A DNA stretch of 64,000 bases, from contig OX235270.1 of the NCBI GenBank assembly GCA_944472135.2, positions 122,465,842 to 122,529,841 of the forward strand, given 5' to 3'. The notes beneath the pieces were generated by a model. The model did no database searches and had not been told where the DNA came from. It saw nothing but the letters and a program-made list of their open reading frames with translations. Both the position numbers and the translations under genes were made by a program. This document shows positions 31,086 through 42,127 of the stretch, one piece after another (within the stretch, counting starts at the first letter, position 1; each line of letters starts with the position of its first letter). This stretch comes from Trichobilharzia regenti (lineage: Eukaryota > Platyhelminthes > Trematoda > Strigeidida > Schistosomatidae).

Positions 31086-32165
31086 TACACTAAGTATGTT
31101 CGGCAAATGAATTATTTCTATTGCTGTTTTTAAAGTAATCACAAATTCAAGGTCTTTGAATATTTTCATCGCCTAAATGAAAAGTAGAGGTCAGTGAAAA
31201 ATATCCTTTTCAATAGATTTGCTTCATAATCTGTAGTTTGAAATTCAAATTTATTGTCTTAGTCAGTGGTCAAGTAATATGATGAAGACGTTTCCAAATG
31301 CAATATGAGTGTACAAAAAAAAATAATAAAATTAAATTAAACCAGTTTAAGTTTGTAAACGAAATGATAATTTATAAGTGTGCTGTAAAATGCGGTTAAA
31401 ATAAGTATTAAGCATTTGGTGTTTATTCGTAATCAGCTGATATACCTTGGTGTAAGGGTAACAGGTGATAGACACTAAGGTTTCTATAGTCATTTATTAA
31501 GTGGATAGTCCGAAAATGGTGTGCTATAATGTAGTGATAGTAAAGATGAAATGAATAGTTCGTTAAGAAGAAATCGATAGGCGCCTTGGTTGACATGATA
31601 TCATACAAATGGTGACAATACACTATAAGTAAGCTATTTAATTTTAGTGAAAATACGTTAGAAAAGAACAATGGGTAGATAACTAGAGAGAGAGAGAGAG
31701 AGCGGAGAAAACTCGTAAAGTCCTACAATGAGAGTGATTAGTTTCAACTGAATAATAATGGTAAAGCTTTATTTAACACAGTATGCGAATATACGGTACA
31801 CAAATTTTCAGCGTATTCAGCTCCAGAGTACTTTTATCTTCACATAGGATTCACATGTTAATTAATAATCTGAAGTATATCTTCATTTCGTTGAAGAATT
31901 GTATAGCGTTTACTTGGGAGCAAGTTATATCATCGCGGAAGTTTATGTATAGGTCATTTGATATAACTGGACGATTAAAACAATCTATAGTTTGGCTTGT
32001 AAGGATTAGTTATGTTTTACGGGTTGATCACGGATTGATATCAGTTAGAGAACAATGATAGATCTAGATGAAATGAAGCATTTTGGAGGAAACTAATTTC
32101 GGTAGCCCAATGATTTAAGCAGGTCACCTTTTGAATGATGTAAAAATGCCAATTAACTTTTTGCA
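31086..32165. other. Non-coding stretch with small repeats
   Basis: No gene. A GA microsatellite lies at 31684-31702. At about 31985-32060 a diverged Sm-alpha tail is recognisable (TATAGTTTGGCTTGTAAGG, then GATATCAGTTAGAGAACAAT), paralleling the flank at 16.48-16.55 kb. Confidence 0.45.
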
Positions 32166-32179
32166 GAAGAATGGCTATT

Positions 32180-32220
32180 GAACAAAGAAAACTCTTTTCG
32201 ATAACTTCATCATAAGGTTC
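32180..32220 (-). ncRNA. PLE-type hammerhead, copy c
   Basis: On the minus strand: GAAC, core CTTATGA (one change), TGAAGTTATC, GAAA, helix III AAGA-GTTT-TCTT, U17, GTTC. Stem I is perfect. Helix III has A-T where copies e and f have G-T. Confidence 0.6.
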
Positions 32221-32379
32221 TACAGTTATATATATACATAATAAGGAATGAATTAGTGTTATTAACAACATTAATGTTGTTCAAATAACACCGAATCAAT
32301 AATATCTATAGATTACAGTTCAGTAGCATCAACATAACAATAAACTTAATGTCAGAAAAATTAGGAAAGCTGATAATAC

Positions 32380-32640
32380 AACTTCATGAATTTATTGTCT
32401 CTACTGAAAGCCAGACAGTAGTAGTGGTTGGACTTGCTTCTACTGTACACAGAGCGTTGGTTGTTTCACGCAAATCGCGGTAGCCTCTACTGTTTGGATT
32501 AGGCGTTACTTCGATGTTTTTGACAATTTATTTGGTACCCAGCAGATGATAGAGAAGGACTCTTCAGCACTGAGTTTGTGTCCGGCTTGGACAGGGTGGT
32601 TCAATATCGAACTCTATTACTGATATAAGTAAAAAACTTG
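32380..32640 (-). pseudogene. PLE GIY-YIG C-terminal fragment
   Basis: On the minus strand HPVQAGHKLSAEESFSIIYW, then PNKLSK: the conserved part after the endonuclease (sub-region GHxxxxxESFxxIYxVPNxL) seen also at 36.5 and 39.8 kb. It lies between hammerheads c and d. Confidence 0.65.
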
Positions 32641-32720
32641 GGCATTTTGGTAGAGCATAACTCAATTATGGATAAGATTTTATTTTGATAAATCACACAC
32701 TGTTCTACAGTAATATTAAC

Positions 32721-32757
32721 TGATGACGTTTCAAGCACAAACTATTGCTCATAATCA
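32721..32757 (-). other. PLE terminal hairpin with GAAACGTC
   Basis: On the minus strand GAGCAATAGTTTGTGCTT is followed by GAAACGTCATCAG; same layout as at 19062. It lies just outside hammerhead d. Confidence 0.5.
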
Positions 32758-32779
32758 TATCAAGTTTATGATAACTGTA

Positions 32780-32820
32780 GAACCTGATGATGAAGTTATC
32801 GAAGAGAATAATCTTTGTTC
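32780..32820 (+). ncRNA. PLE-type hammerhead, copy d
   Basis: GAAC, exact CTGATGA core, TGAAGTTATC, GAAG (one change from GAAA), helix III GAGA-ATAA-TCTT, U17, GTTC. Stem I perfect with a possible extension ACT/AGT. Stem II could be GAT/ATC by borrowing core bases. Confidence 0.65.
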
Positions 32821-32829
32821 AGTGACTCG

Positions 32830-33514
32830 TTTATCAAGGGCTAGAGGAAGAATAATAGGTCAATGCTTTTTTCCTTCGGAAACACAGCTTTTGCTTAGTC
32901 GATTTTATCACCTTAGCGTCAATCATTTGACGAAGGCACAAATCGACTGCGCATGCTAGTATTATTCATAGATAATTTTTCATAGCAAACTCCATATTCG
33001 AGTCTAGGTGGTATTTTATGTCTACTGAGTATCCCTAGATAAAATTTCGTCTGACTCAGCTTCATCCATTCCAAACAGACAGGCGTAGTATGTCTTTGAC
33101 TTCGAAAATACCAATGTCTAATCGCATACACGATGTTATCTGATAGGCAGAAATAAGTAAAAACTGAACATGTAGGACACTAAGGTGGGATCAAACGAAG
33201 TTTATTTTAATCTCAGTTTTAGCATTAGACAATTATTACCATTTAAATACAAATATCTTTTTTTGTGAGTTGGAGTTTCACAAGTTGTATCTCAATAGAA
33301 ATGTGGATGCGAACTAATGGATTTTCTGTTCATTGTCATTAGTGTATATTTACAGTTATGATGGACTATATTAGCTTCTGTGAACTTTTTAAGATACCTG
33401 GTTTAACTTAAAATATCTCAGTGTTAACTGGATGTTGGTGTCATTAATAGCTTGTGCATGAAACACTTTTGTTTATTTTATATACTACTGGCTGAAATGA
33501 GTAGCTTATCTCTT
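32830..33514. other. Non-coding stretch
   Basis: No gene or repeat recognised. Confidence 0.4.
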
Positions 33515-33757
33515 TATTTATTTTATTTCTTAAAGTTCTGAAAGAAAAATAGATCTTCAGGCTAGAGCTTTAAAGTTTCGGTAGCATTGATTGATGTTTA
33601 TTTTTACGTGTTGAGGTTGCTAGCCGTATGCCAAACCCTCCCTCTTTACCCGCCTTACTGCCGGCTTAGCGAGGTGAAGGAGTGCGTCCGCCGGGGATTG
33701 AACCTTGGACGACGTGGGTGGTTGGTGAGACTTCTACCGCTGAGCCACCAATATGAA
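33515..33757 (-). mobile_element. SINE-C copy
   Basis: Minus-strand order: tRNA-like head (B-box GGTTCAATCCCC), GCACTCCTTCACCTCGC, GGTAAAGAGGGAGGG, CTAGCAACCTC, TAAAAATAAAC and the AAGCTCTAGCC-type tail with an A-rich end. Head decayed. Confidence 0.75.
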
Positions 33758-34748
33758 TAGTTAGAAACCACTTATATCAAAAACATTTGTGCACTCCAAA
33801 TGAATGACAGTAATTGGAATACCGTACGGCTACTTCGCTTATTCAGAGTTCAGTTATCAACAAAGTTTGTGGAAATACACAGACTATGAAGTCAAACAAG
33901 TTCAAGCCACCTTAATTCTGGCAAGCGACTTGAGCGAAATGGTAATACCTAGAATTCGGGCGGTTCGAATTGATACGATTTTCTCAGCTGATGGGGTTGG
34001 AACAATGCAATCAAAAGGCCATCAGACATTTTGATCACTGTCTAGTTAGCAATCCATACTACACGACGTGAGTAGTCGTATATACTACTGATACCAATCA
34101 GTAGTATATACCAACATAGCGTTAAATGATTATTATGCTTGAGGACCTGACAATTTCAGATTTAAAAGTGAAACGAGTGGTTATTAGGCAGTAAACAATG
34201 TTACTTTGACTAACCCTCACTGTTAGGGGACTCAAAATTGCATTTCTCTGACATCATCACCGCTTCTCATAGCTGATAGTGTAGAATGCTAGAAAACGTT
34301 TACTGAAAAATACTCACCACAGCCAAAGGATATTACAAGCTGGCCAGCCATCTCTTGCGGCAGCCACTATTTCAAGCGTCTCTGAAATAGCTGTCAAGAC
34401 GACTTATAGCTATCTAATAGAATAATTGAAACTGAGCAATAAGGGCCAGTTTTCGAGTAAACAGATCAATTATCTGTGTTTAATTCTTCAGGCGGTTTGT
34501 AACCAGGCGTTCTCCACCTTAGTATCAAGATTTGTTGATGAAGAACATGCTTATATTTGTTGTGTTACCAGTAATTCATGCGCAGTCAAATAGGAAATAT
34601 GATAAACTGTAAACCTTCAGAAAACATATATAGGTCTGTATTCGAAGCAATGACTTCAAGTGATGCGAATACTAAGCATTATTCCTCCATCTTTATATTC
34701 AAGTTATGAATTACTAATCATCCATATGTGTACTTATTATTCACAATA
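33758..34748. other. Non-coding stretch
   Basis: About 1 kb with no supported gene; it could contain the 3' part of the dehydrogenase gene, but I recognise no third exon. Confidence 0.4.
34079..34110. repeat. Perfect short palindrome
   Basis: TATATACTACTGAT, loop ACCA, ATCAGTAGTATATA: 14-bp arms without mismatch. Confidence 0.9.
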
Positions 34749-34754
34749 ACTCAC

Positions 34755-35225
34755 ATTTATGAATGCTTTAAAGCTTTTACTGTTTCCTCCTTTAAAATAT
34801 CCAGCATGTGCGCTGACCACCATGATATCTGTCTGTTTAAGGTATTCACTCAATTCAAGCGTATACATTATATTCGCCAATTGGGAATGATAGTAAGCAT
34901 CTACTGGCCTGTAGTTTGATTGATTCATTTGTAAATTTGGCTTACTCACATGATTGTGTTGATGCTTTCTAAAGCATACATTAATTATTCTTGACGATGT
35001 ACCTTTCAGCAATAAAGGTAACAGTAATTGTGTTAACAGGAATGAGGAGAAATAATTTACACCCATTGTCATTTCAAAGCCATCATTAGTTGTTGTATAC
35101 TTCTTTACACTTTTTGTATTTGCATTGTTAATAAGAAAATCTAATTTCTTATGTGTTTCTATTATTCGTTTTACAAATTCTCTGATAGACATCAGCGATG
35201 CAAAATTGATTACTTCAATCACCAG
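34755..35225 (-). CDS. Short-chain dehydrogenase/reductase, exon 2
   Basis: Exon bounded by acceptor TTTAG/CTGGTG (35226-35227 is the AG) and donor AAT/GTGAGT (34754-34749), joined in phase 0 to the exon at 38289. It encodes the middle of a retinol-dehydrogenase-like SDR: NFASLMSIREFV, HKKLDFLINNANT (the usual NNAG has Asn for Gly), MTMGVNYFSSFLLTQLLLPLL, SSRIINVC and YYHSQLANIMYTLELSEYL. The family active site is Ser, Tyr-x-x-x-Lys; here the INVSS-type serine is Cys-Phe and the lysine position of YxxxK aligns with Gln. The splice sites look good, but the catalytic residues appear lost, so this may be a decaying gene or a non-catalytic paralogue. No downstream exon was found. Confidence 0.6.
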
Positions 35226-35757
35226 CTAAATGATAAATTAGATGAGAAATAAACAAAGAAGAAAAAAGAGAAAAGAAACTACTCTTCATGGCTAAATATT
35301 TAAACACCACGAGATTTATGCTTTAAAAGTGGTTACTGAATTAAGAATAAAAGAAATAAATCAATTCCACATATCTATCTTAGAAACTTCAAAAGGAAGT
35401 TAGTTCATACACAACCTGCTTAGAATATTCAAAGGCAGAAGTTCGAAACAGTTTGTCTCCTTAGTAAATCTAGATAGGGTGATCAAGAGCGGCATTGAAC
35501 TTTCGAAATATTCGACAAGTTGGCCAACGATAAGGCATTTCAACTTAGATTTTGTCGACACCCTGGGTGAGTCAGAAAATCACTAAAGATAAGAACTACT
35601 GAATAGCTGCTCAGTTCAAGTTTAAGACTCTTCAATAACGTGCACGTATGAACAAGACATGAATCAGGAGAATATAGTCAATTTAAAGTGAGAACACTAT
35701 TCCCTGCTGCTATAGGGTTGATATTCAAAAGTCCATGAATTTCATGTTCTCACTGGT

Positions 35758-35947
35758 TTATTTTAGTTTTGATTACAGCTTAATTCCACACTGTATTTTT
35801 GGTACAAGTATGGAATTTTCAGCATGGATATCGGTAGCTCAAATTTTGCAGGCCGACCATAGATATCAAGTGTGCATCGGCAGGGATTCGAACCTCGGGA
35901 CATGTTCATGGTCGGTGAGAATTCTAGCCACTGTGCCACCGACGCAC
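35758..35947 (-). mobile_element. SINE-B copy
   Basis: Near-complete: minus-strand head GTGCGTCGGTGGCACAGTGG, then B-box region GGTTCGAATCCC, GATATCTATGGTCGGCC, CCATGCTGAAAATTCC, ACAGTGTGGAATTAAGC and an A-rich tail. Confidence 0.85.
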
Positions 35948-36395
35948 AGTCTGCTGACTAATGTCGACTCATCGTGAACATATCTTCAAATCAGTCGAAT
36001 TTCAAAGAATCCAGCAATTCAAAATGAACAGAAAATGAGGCATTGCCCAATCTTTTCTAACCTGGTCGATTTGATTTACTAAAAAATAACCCTTAAAAAT
36101 TTAGAAAAAACTTAAAAATGAAAATACAATATTATTTGCCACAAATTCGCTACCACCTTCTTCATTTTTATTACAGCAATAAGTAAAGAAACACTCTTAA
36201 CAATAACAAAATTAGTGTTTTGAATCACATCACATCGACAGCATTCACAGATTCCATTAAGAAAGCATCAGTGAGAGAGACAGAAAGAGAGAGAGAGAAT
36301 ATGCATTAATAAAACACTAACTAAGCTGGACACCGGATAAATTAAGGAATGTTATACAGAACTAATGTATTCAGAGGTTCGAGAGAAGGCCACGA

Positions 36396-36911
36396 CAGTG
36401 GTAGTAGTAGTAGTAGTGGTTGGACCTGTTTCGTCTTCTACACACACAGCTCCAGTTGATGTGAGCGAATTGCAACGGTCTCTGTCTTTTTACAGTCTTC
36501 GGTGTCTAGAAGCCTTTGGAAGCTTATTCGATACCCAGTAGATGAAAGAGGAAGATTCCTCAATGTTAGCTTTGTAGCCTGTTGTGTTGAGGTGGTTCAC
36601 TATAGAATTGCTGATGGTTTCATTAGCGCCTTTGTTTAACCATACCGGTTGTTGTTCTCGAGTAGGAAAAATTAGGTTCTACAGGAAGCAACTGACTGAT
36701 AAATATAATCAAAGGTGGCCAGCCTAGTTACTTCGTCTTTCACTTCAGGAATAGCAGGCTGTAATGTGGAAAATATTATCTGCAGGTTTCCGGCATTGAA
36801 CGTTCTTTGGATCGATTTTCTCAGTTTGTAGGCTATTATTTAACCTGGTATATTTCCTTTGAATTGTAGTCGTATATATGTTTACTTCTTGTTAACAGAT
36901 AACGAAGAAAT
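36396..36911 (-). repeat. Inverted repeat, left arm (PLE GIY-YIG 3' region)
   Basis: The reverse complement of about 39440-39955 with only a few differences seen by eye (for example GGAAAT against GGGAAT). The content is PLE-derived: NHLNTTGYKANIEESSSF, IYWVSNKLPKASRHRRL and a TAC-triplet run. Weaker similarity (roughly 80 percent) continues outward to about 36195. Confidence 0.9.
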
Positions 36912-37388
36912 CTCCTCTACTTTCTTGGTTATGTGTTTCGTGACGAACTTCTCAGTATAGCTGCTTCCAGTTAACCTGTTGTATACAAGTTTAAGTTCAT
37001 CTTTAGTCGCAACTTCTGGACAAATAGCTCTGACTGTATAGCTGAGTCTCTTTAGCGAATTTATTTTTCACGCGAGAAGAAGAACAAAGCTTTAAAGATG
37101 TGTATATTGACCTTCTTATGCTACCACTTGGTATTCCTGTCAGCAGGACGTCTAAGAAGGATAAGATTCTTCCTCACATGTAAATCTGATAGCTCAGTAT
37201 ACTTCAGTGAATTGTGGTATTACTTAATTCCTATCCAAATCATTTTCACAAAGAATGGAGGCTCCATCCATATGCCGCCAATAAAATAGGAATCTTCTGA
37301 TAAAATTCCTCAGAGGAGGTTGAATGTGATTTAAAACATTAATGCTGTTAGTAAAAATATTTCTTTAATTAGTACTGTCATATGAATG

Positions 37389-37521
37389 TAGATGAAAGCA
37401 TGTGGACAGACCTGGAGCGCGGTGAAAAAGTTGTCAGAAAACCGAAGGCAATGGAGGTGCGCAGCTGAAGCCCTATGTCCCTCTAGGAACTAAAGGATAC
37501 AATAATAATAATAATAAATAT
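37389..37521 (+). mobile_element. RTE LINE 3' end, heavily 5'-truncated
   Basis: EMKACGQTWSAVKKLSENRRQW-like coding remnant with the RTE tail (AGCTGAAGCCCTATGTCCCT, then AATAATAAT repeats), as at 50.75 and 58.75 kb. Confidence 0.8.
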
Positions 37522-37525
37522 GAAT

Positions 37526-37566
37526 GTAGAAGCTGATGACGAATTCGTAGCAAAGAATATTCTTTG
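37526..37566 (+). ncRNA. PLE-type hammerhead relic, copy g
   Basis: CTGATGA core intact and helix III AAGA-ATAT-TCTT perfect, U17, GTTC; stem I 5' strand reads GAAG and the GAAA element reads GCAA. Probably inactive. Confidence 0.45.
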
Positions 37567-38288
37567 TTCATCAGTCAGTCTTTTAAAACATCACCGGTTA
37601 TTAATTCGTTCTATTATTTTGCATCTTTATATATTTTTACATTTGTTATTGTGATTTTATCGAGTGATTTGAAGGCATATTTTGCAACAAACAGAAATTC
37701 GGCAAGCAACCATTTAGCATCTGGGAGCATGCATGTTAAATTCACAGGCCGTTGAATTCCAACCCACTGGGTCAATGACAACGTGCTTAGATCGATAAAT
37801 GAATAATTTTTCTCGTAATCCCTTGTTGGATTATTTATACAAATCATTCAAGAGTTCCAATCTGTGACAAAAGAGTTGTTCACTGCTCTATGGTCCTCAG
37901 TGGTTATCTAACTGACGTTAGTCTGTCATAAAATCTACCTTGAAACGCTTTGTTATTGTACATTATGCCAGTAATTACAGCTTATATCCCGTGTAGGCCT
38001 TAGTCACCTACTTATGATAATCTGTTTTTGGTTTCTAATGTGTTGGCCAGATTTTATGAACACAGTGTTTAAGGTTGTCAGCGTTTCGAAGTGGAATTTG
38101 GTATAGCATAGAAAAAGTGTTTAGCATAATATTAGCGGTTGTTTGAATGATAAGTTATCACCTAATGGACAAGCAAATAAAACAATTCATTCTATGCAAC
38201 ATAAATAATCACTATGATTTGTCTCTAGAGGTCTATTGCTACGATCAGATATTATTCATAAACTAAAATTCTATACAGTTTCACATAC

Positions 38289-38555
38289 CTGATGTGCTTC
38301 AATAGGTGTAAGACAAGGGATTATTTCTTTACACGATATATCAGTTTTCAAGTGATCAGGATTTTTAACACCATATTTTTCAATTAAATGAATTTTAACT
38401 GATTCAGCCTTATCCATATCTTGACTAGCCATAATCACTGTTGCTCCGCGTCTTGCCACTTCTCCAACTATACTTAAACCAGCACCAATATAACATCCTG
38501 TAACAATTCCAATTTTTCCGTCTAATCTTTTGGAATACAACACAATTTCGTCCAA
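38289..38555 (-). CDS. Short-chain dehydrogenase/reductase, exon 1 (N-terminal Rossmann part)
   Basis: Encodes KRLDGKIGIVTGCYIGAGL with the TGxxxGxG dinucleotide-binding motif, then ARRGATVIMASQDMDKAESV, as in NAD(P)-dependent SDRs of the retinol dehydrogenase type. It ends at donor CAG/GTATGT (38289/38288). The 5' boundary is uncertain: the frame has no ATG here (it opens with TTG), so either a further upstream exon or a splice acceptor inside this stretch is needed. Linked to exon 2 by matching phase and SDR colinearity. Confidence 0.55.
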
Positions 38556-39439
38556 AATCCAACAGTTTCACTCATAATTCAAATAGTTATAGGTTATTTT
38601 TCACTTTGTATACACTGATTATTTCCCTTAAGCATTTCAGTCTTTTTTTATTGGTTAAACTGATTGTTCGCCAGAAAACATTGAAAACACTTGTGCTATT
38701 TTAACCAGTGATTATGCTAGACACGATACGAATAAAGAGCCAATGAATGACTGAGACTATTAAGGAAATTGTACAAAAACAAACAAACAAATTTATTACA
38801 GATAATTTTCCAGAATTTGTTTATCAAATACTTTAATTAATCAAAACATGACATGAAATTAATTCTACGACTGGAAAATTAAATTATCACCATTATAAAC
38901 AGTTCAACACTTTCACACACATATATACTGAACATACATTCCTTAAATTTTTTGAATTAGTACACTTTTTGCAAAGGTGAAAGTGCAAAACAGATTAATG
39001 GATAAGCATTGTATACTTTGACTCTCTGCCTATCTTTTTCAGTGGGTACAAATGAGATTACAGCCTAGAAATGGTCTTCAGATAGGGGAACACTGAACTA
39101 ATAGATCATACATTCGTTTGTCAGCATTCATTTACGTGATATGTGTAATAATTTGCAGTATTTATTTCTAAGTCTTCAAGGGAGTGTGCAGTTTGTGTTT
39201 AAGCTACTATTGTGAGTTGTATGAATGCTATCGTTTTTTTTACAAAAGTTATCTAGGGATCAAAAGCATATCCCTATATATAATACACCATTACCAACGT
39301 TCTTACATAGTTAATAATATTAATGGTTGGTAGAAGCTCTAGGGAGTTGAATTACTTACTCAAGAACACCTATTAGTATGGTGTTAAAACCGTCAACAAA
39401 GTTATATTGAACCACCCCATCACAACAGGCCAGGAAAGA
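38556..39439. other. Non-coding stretch
   Basis: Upstream of SDR exon 1 on the minus strand. No further exon recognised. Confidence 0.4.
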
Positions 39440-39955
39440 ATTCTTCGTTATTTGTTAACAAGAAGTAAACATATATACGACTACAATTCAAAGGGAATAT
39501 ACCAGGTTAAATAATAGCCTACAAACTGAGAAAATCGATCCAAAGAACGTTCAATGCCGGAAACCTGCAGATAATATTTTCCACATTACAGCCTGCTATT
39601 CCTGAAGTGAAAGACGAAGTAACTAGGCTGGCCACCTTTGATTATATTTATCAGTCAGTTGCTTCCTGTAGAACCTAATTTTTCCTACTCGAGAACAACA
39701 ACCGGTATGGTTAAACAAAGGCGCTAATGAAACCATCAGCAATTCTATAGTGAACCACCTCAACACAACAGGCTACAAAGCTAACATTGAGGAATCTTCC
39801 TCTTTCATCTACTGGGTATCGAATAAGCTTCCAAAGGCTTCTAGACACCGAAGACTGTAAAAAGACAGAGACCGTTGCAATTCGCTCACATCAACTGGAG
39901 CTGTGTGTGTAGAAGACGAAACAGGTCCAACCACTACTACTACTACTACCAATGT
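39440..39955 (+). repeat. Inverted repeat, right arm (PLE GIY-YIG 3' region)
   Basis: The partner of 36396-36911. A PLE endonuclease C-terminal segment is readable (NHLNTTGYKANIEESSSF), then stops. Similarity continues outward to about 40140 at a clearly lower level. Confidence 0.9.
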
Positions 39956-40375
39956 CGTGGCCTTCTCTCGAGCTTCTAAATGCATAAGTTCTGTATAACA
40001 TTCCTTAATTTATCCGGTGTCCAGCTTAGTTAGTGTTATACTAATGCGAATCATCTCTCTCCCCCTTATTGATGCTTCCTCAATGAGATGTGTCGATGGT
40101 GTTGATGTGAAGTGATTCAAAACATTAAATTTGTTATAACAGAAAGATTGGGCGGAGAAATATTTACTTTTCAATTAGATCGTCATCTCTGGCTCTACTC
40201 TAATATACACGTATAGCATTTTTATTACAATACACAATTACAATTTACCAATCAAGTGGCACTGATATGTTTGCTAACAATAATTAGTCAGTGTCAAAAT
40301 TAAATTCGCTCACTCTTTCTGTTTTATTAATTTTGTTGTTGTTAAGATTGTTTCTGTAATACTGTACTGTAATAT

Positions 40376-40412
40376 GATAGTAGAAGTTTTAGCAAAGAAT
40401 ATTCTTTTTTGA
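40376..40412 (+). ncRNA. PLE-type hammerhead relic, copy h
   Basis: GTAGAAG, then a deletion of most of the core, GCAAAGAATATTCTTTT. Only helix III is recognisable. The surrounding 40.0-40.9 kb otherwise holds nothing I recognise. Confidence 0.3.
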
Positions 40413-40918
40413 TTAATCAGTCTTATAAATGGTGTGTTTATTTTTATGTTTCAATATTTCTAAAGAAGTAAGGTCGCATTAGAATATGCTTAATATATTT
40501 TGGGAACAACAGAAAGACAGTAACACGGAAGTAAATGTTTTCTTTCCGACGTCGTGAACTAGTTTGTATATTGTTGAATATAGAACAAAGAGGGGTGGGA
40601 AAGTTGCGGAAATATTTCTGGTCAGAAGTCAAAATGTGATGAATAGTCAGACGACGTTACATAATGCGATTAGAGAATAAATTAAGAAGATAAACAGAAA
40701 GTCTGCTTGACAGGAAATTAAGTAATAATAGCGGTGAGAATAAACTGGTTATGATGGTGGTGATGAAGACAAAGATTGAGCAACCTTCTTTCAAATGCAT
40801 AGTGTCGGCTTGAATTTTTGATTTCTTAATGCTTCAGGTACGTCTGGGTGTCTTGAATTTCGAGGGGCCTTATCGATTTTTCTTATAAGACATTGAAGAC
40901 TTTCTCACGTGAACCTAG

Positions 40919-41180
40919 GTGTTCCAGCTTCAAGAGGTGTTCTTTCGCCGGACAAACGATACACCTCCGTTCTCTCTTTGTCAGCCAGCCAAAACTGTGT
41001 TGATCAGCGGCGGTTGCAGGCGGACAGGTGATGCTCTCAATGTACTCGTTTCAGAGTGTACTCAGCTCCTTGATCTTCAACCCTTAAGAATGAATGACAA
41101 CCAATTGAGGGGATCTGTTTACAAACATTCCACGTGGAACAGACAGTCTAATAACTTTCAAAATTCTTTCAGACATCTAT
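40919..41180 (+). pseudogene. PLE RT C-terminal fragment
   Basis: A short piece with NDNQLRGSVYKHSTWNRQ, matching the PLE LRGSVYRKSTWNGQ region after the palm. The upstream part of the open frame is not recognisable. Confidence 0.6.
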
Positions 41181-41198
41181 AAAAAAAACAAAATAAGT

Positions 41199-41239
41199 GA
41201 GCAAAGAATGTCCTTTTCGATAATTTTCTCTTCTGGCTC
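41199..41239 (-). ncRNA. PLE-type hammerhead, copy e
   Basis: On the minus strand: GAGC, core CAGAAGA (one change), GAAAATTATC (here G10.1-C11.1 and A-T pairs are present), GAAA, helix III AAGG-ACAT-TCTT, U17, GCTC. Stem I perfect in the GAGC/GCTC form. Confidence 0.6.
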
Positions 41240-41349
41240 TACAATTATATATATACATATGTTTATATACATAGAATATTCTAGAATAGTAGTTGCTGAG
41301 TGGAAATGGTTATCCAGAAAAATTTGTTGATAAGAATATGAATCTAAAA

Positions 41350-41990
41350 TCAAATCAGCCCAAGGTACCAACAGTCCCTGAAAAGGCCTTATTCTTACAG
41401 ATACAGTCCTCCGGAGATAGCATCAGCGAAATACTAACATAACGCCTTAGATTTGCGGTAAAAAGAGCAGTCCCTGCCTCTGAATTACGTGGTGTCTTCA
41501 AAACCACCCCTACTTTACGTTCGTGAGTAAAAGATAAACTGCCTGACTTTGCCTCTTCCATATGTATCTACCAATTGAAATGCTCCTGTGGAATGAGCCA
41601 GTTACATAGGCCATACAATCAGGCGTGTTTCTCGTCGAATTTCCGAACATCACCCGGTGTGGTTAAGTAAAGGTTCAAAAAATCTATTCTTAGCGCTAAT
41701 GTATCTCATCTTGTGGGTAAAGAGCACAAGATCGATGTCAACGAGACTTTCAAAGTCATCTACCGCGCGTACCAACAAATCTTAGTTTCTTCTTAAGAGT
41801 TCGCCTACTACATATTGCTGAGACGGTTGGGATCCACATTAACAAGACTAATTTATGTGTCTAAAAGAAGCCAGTTCAGACATTGTCCTTGCTTTGACCA
41901 TCTTGGTTCTAGTGATCCTCAAATTTTCGTAGAAATTTCCTTAATTTTAGTTTATATTCTACTATTTGCTATTCTATTTTTATTATTATT
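41350..41990 (+). pseudogene. PLE GIY-YIG fragment between hammerheads e and f
   Basis: KDKLPDFASSICIYQLKCSCG, then frame-broken GIY-YIG, and later SHLVGKEHKIDVNETFKVIY and HCPCFDHLG-like C-terminal sequence. Several stops. Confidence 0.7.
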
Positions 41991-42127
41991 ATAATTGAAG
42001 CATCTCTAATGAACTGTAATTCCATTGTTCTTACTTAACAGATGAATATTATTTAAAAACCACTAATATTGTTATTGTTTACTATTCTAGAATATTCTAT
42101 GCATATAAACATATATATATAATTGTA

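Larger units (their letters stand above)
35226..38288 (-). other. Putative SDR intron packed with repeats
   Basis: A 3.06-kb interval beginning GTATGT and ending TTTAG on the minus strand. It contains a SINE-B, one arm of a 515-bp inverted repeat and an RTE tail. Other parts show no gene. Confidence 0.5.

Noticed and set aside
32721..32733. CTGATGACGTTTC as a hammerhead core
   Set aside because: GTTTC is the reverse complement of GAAAC, so core and GAAA would be on opposite strands. The string belongs to the terminal hairpin read in reverse.
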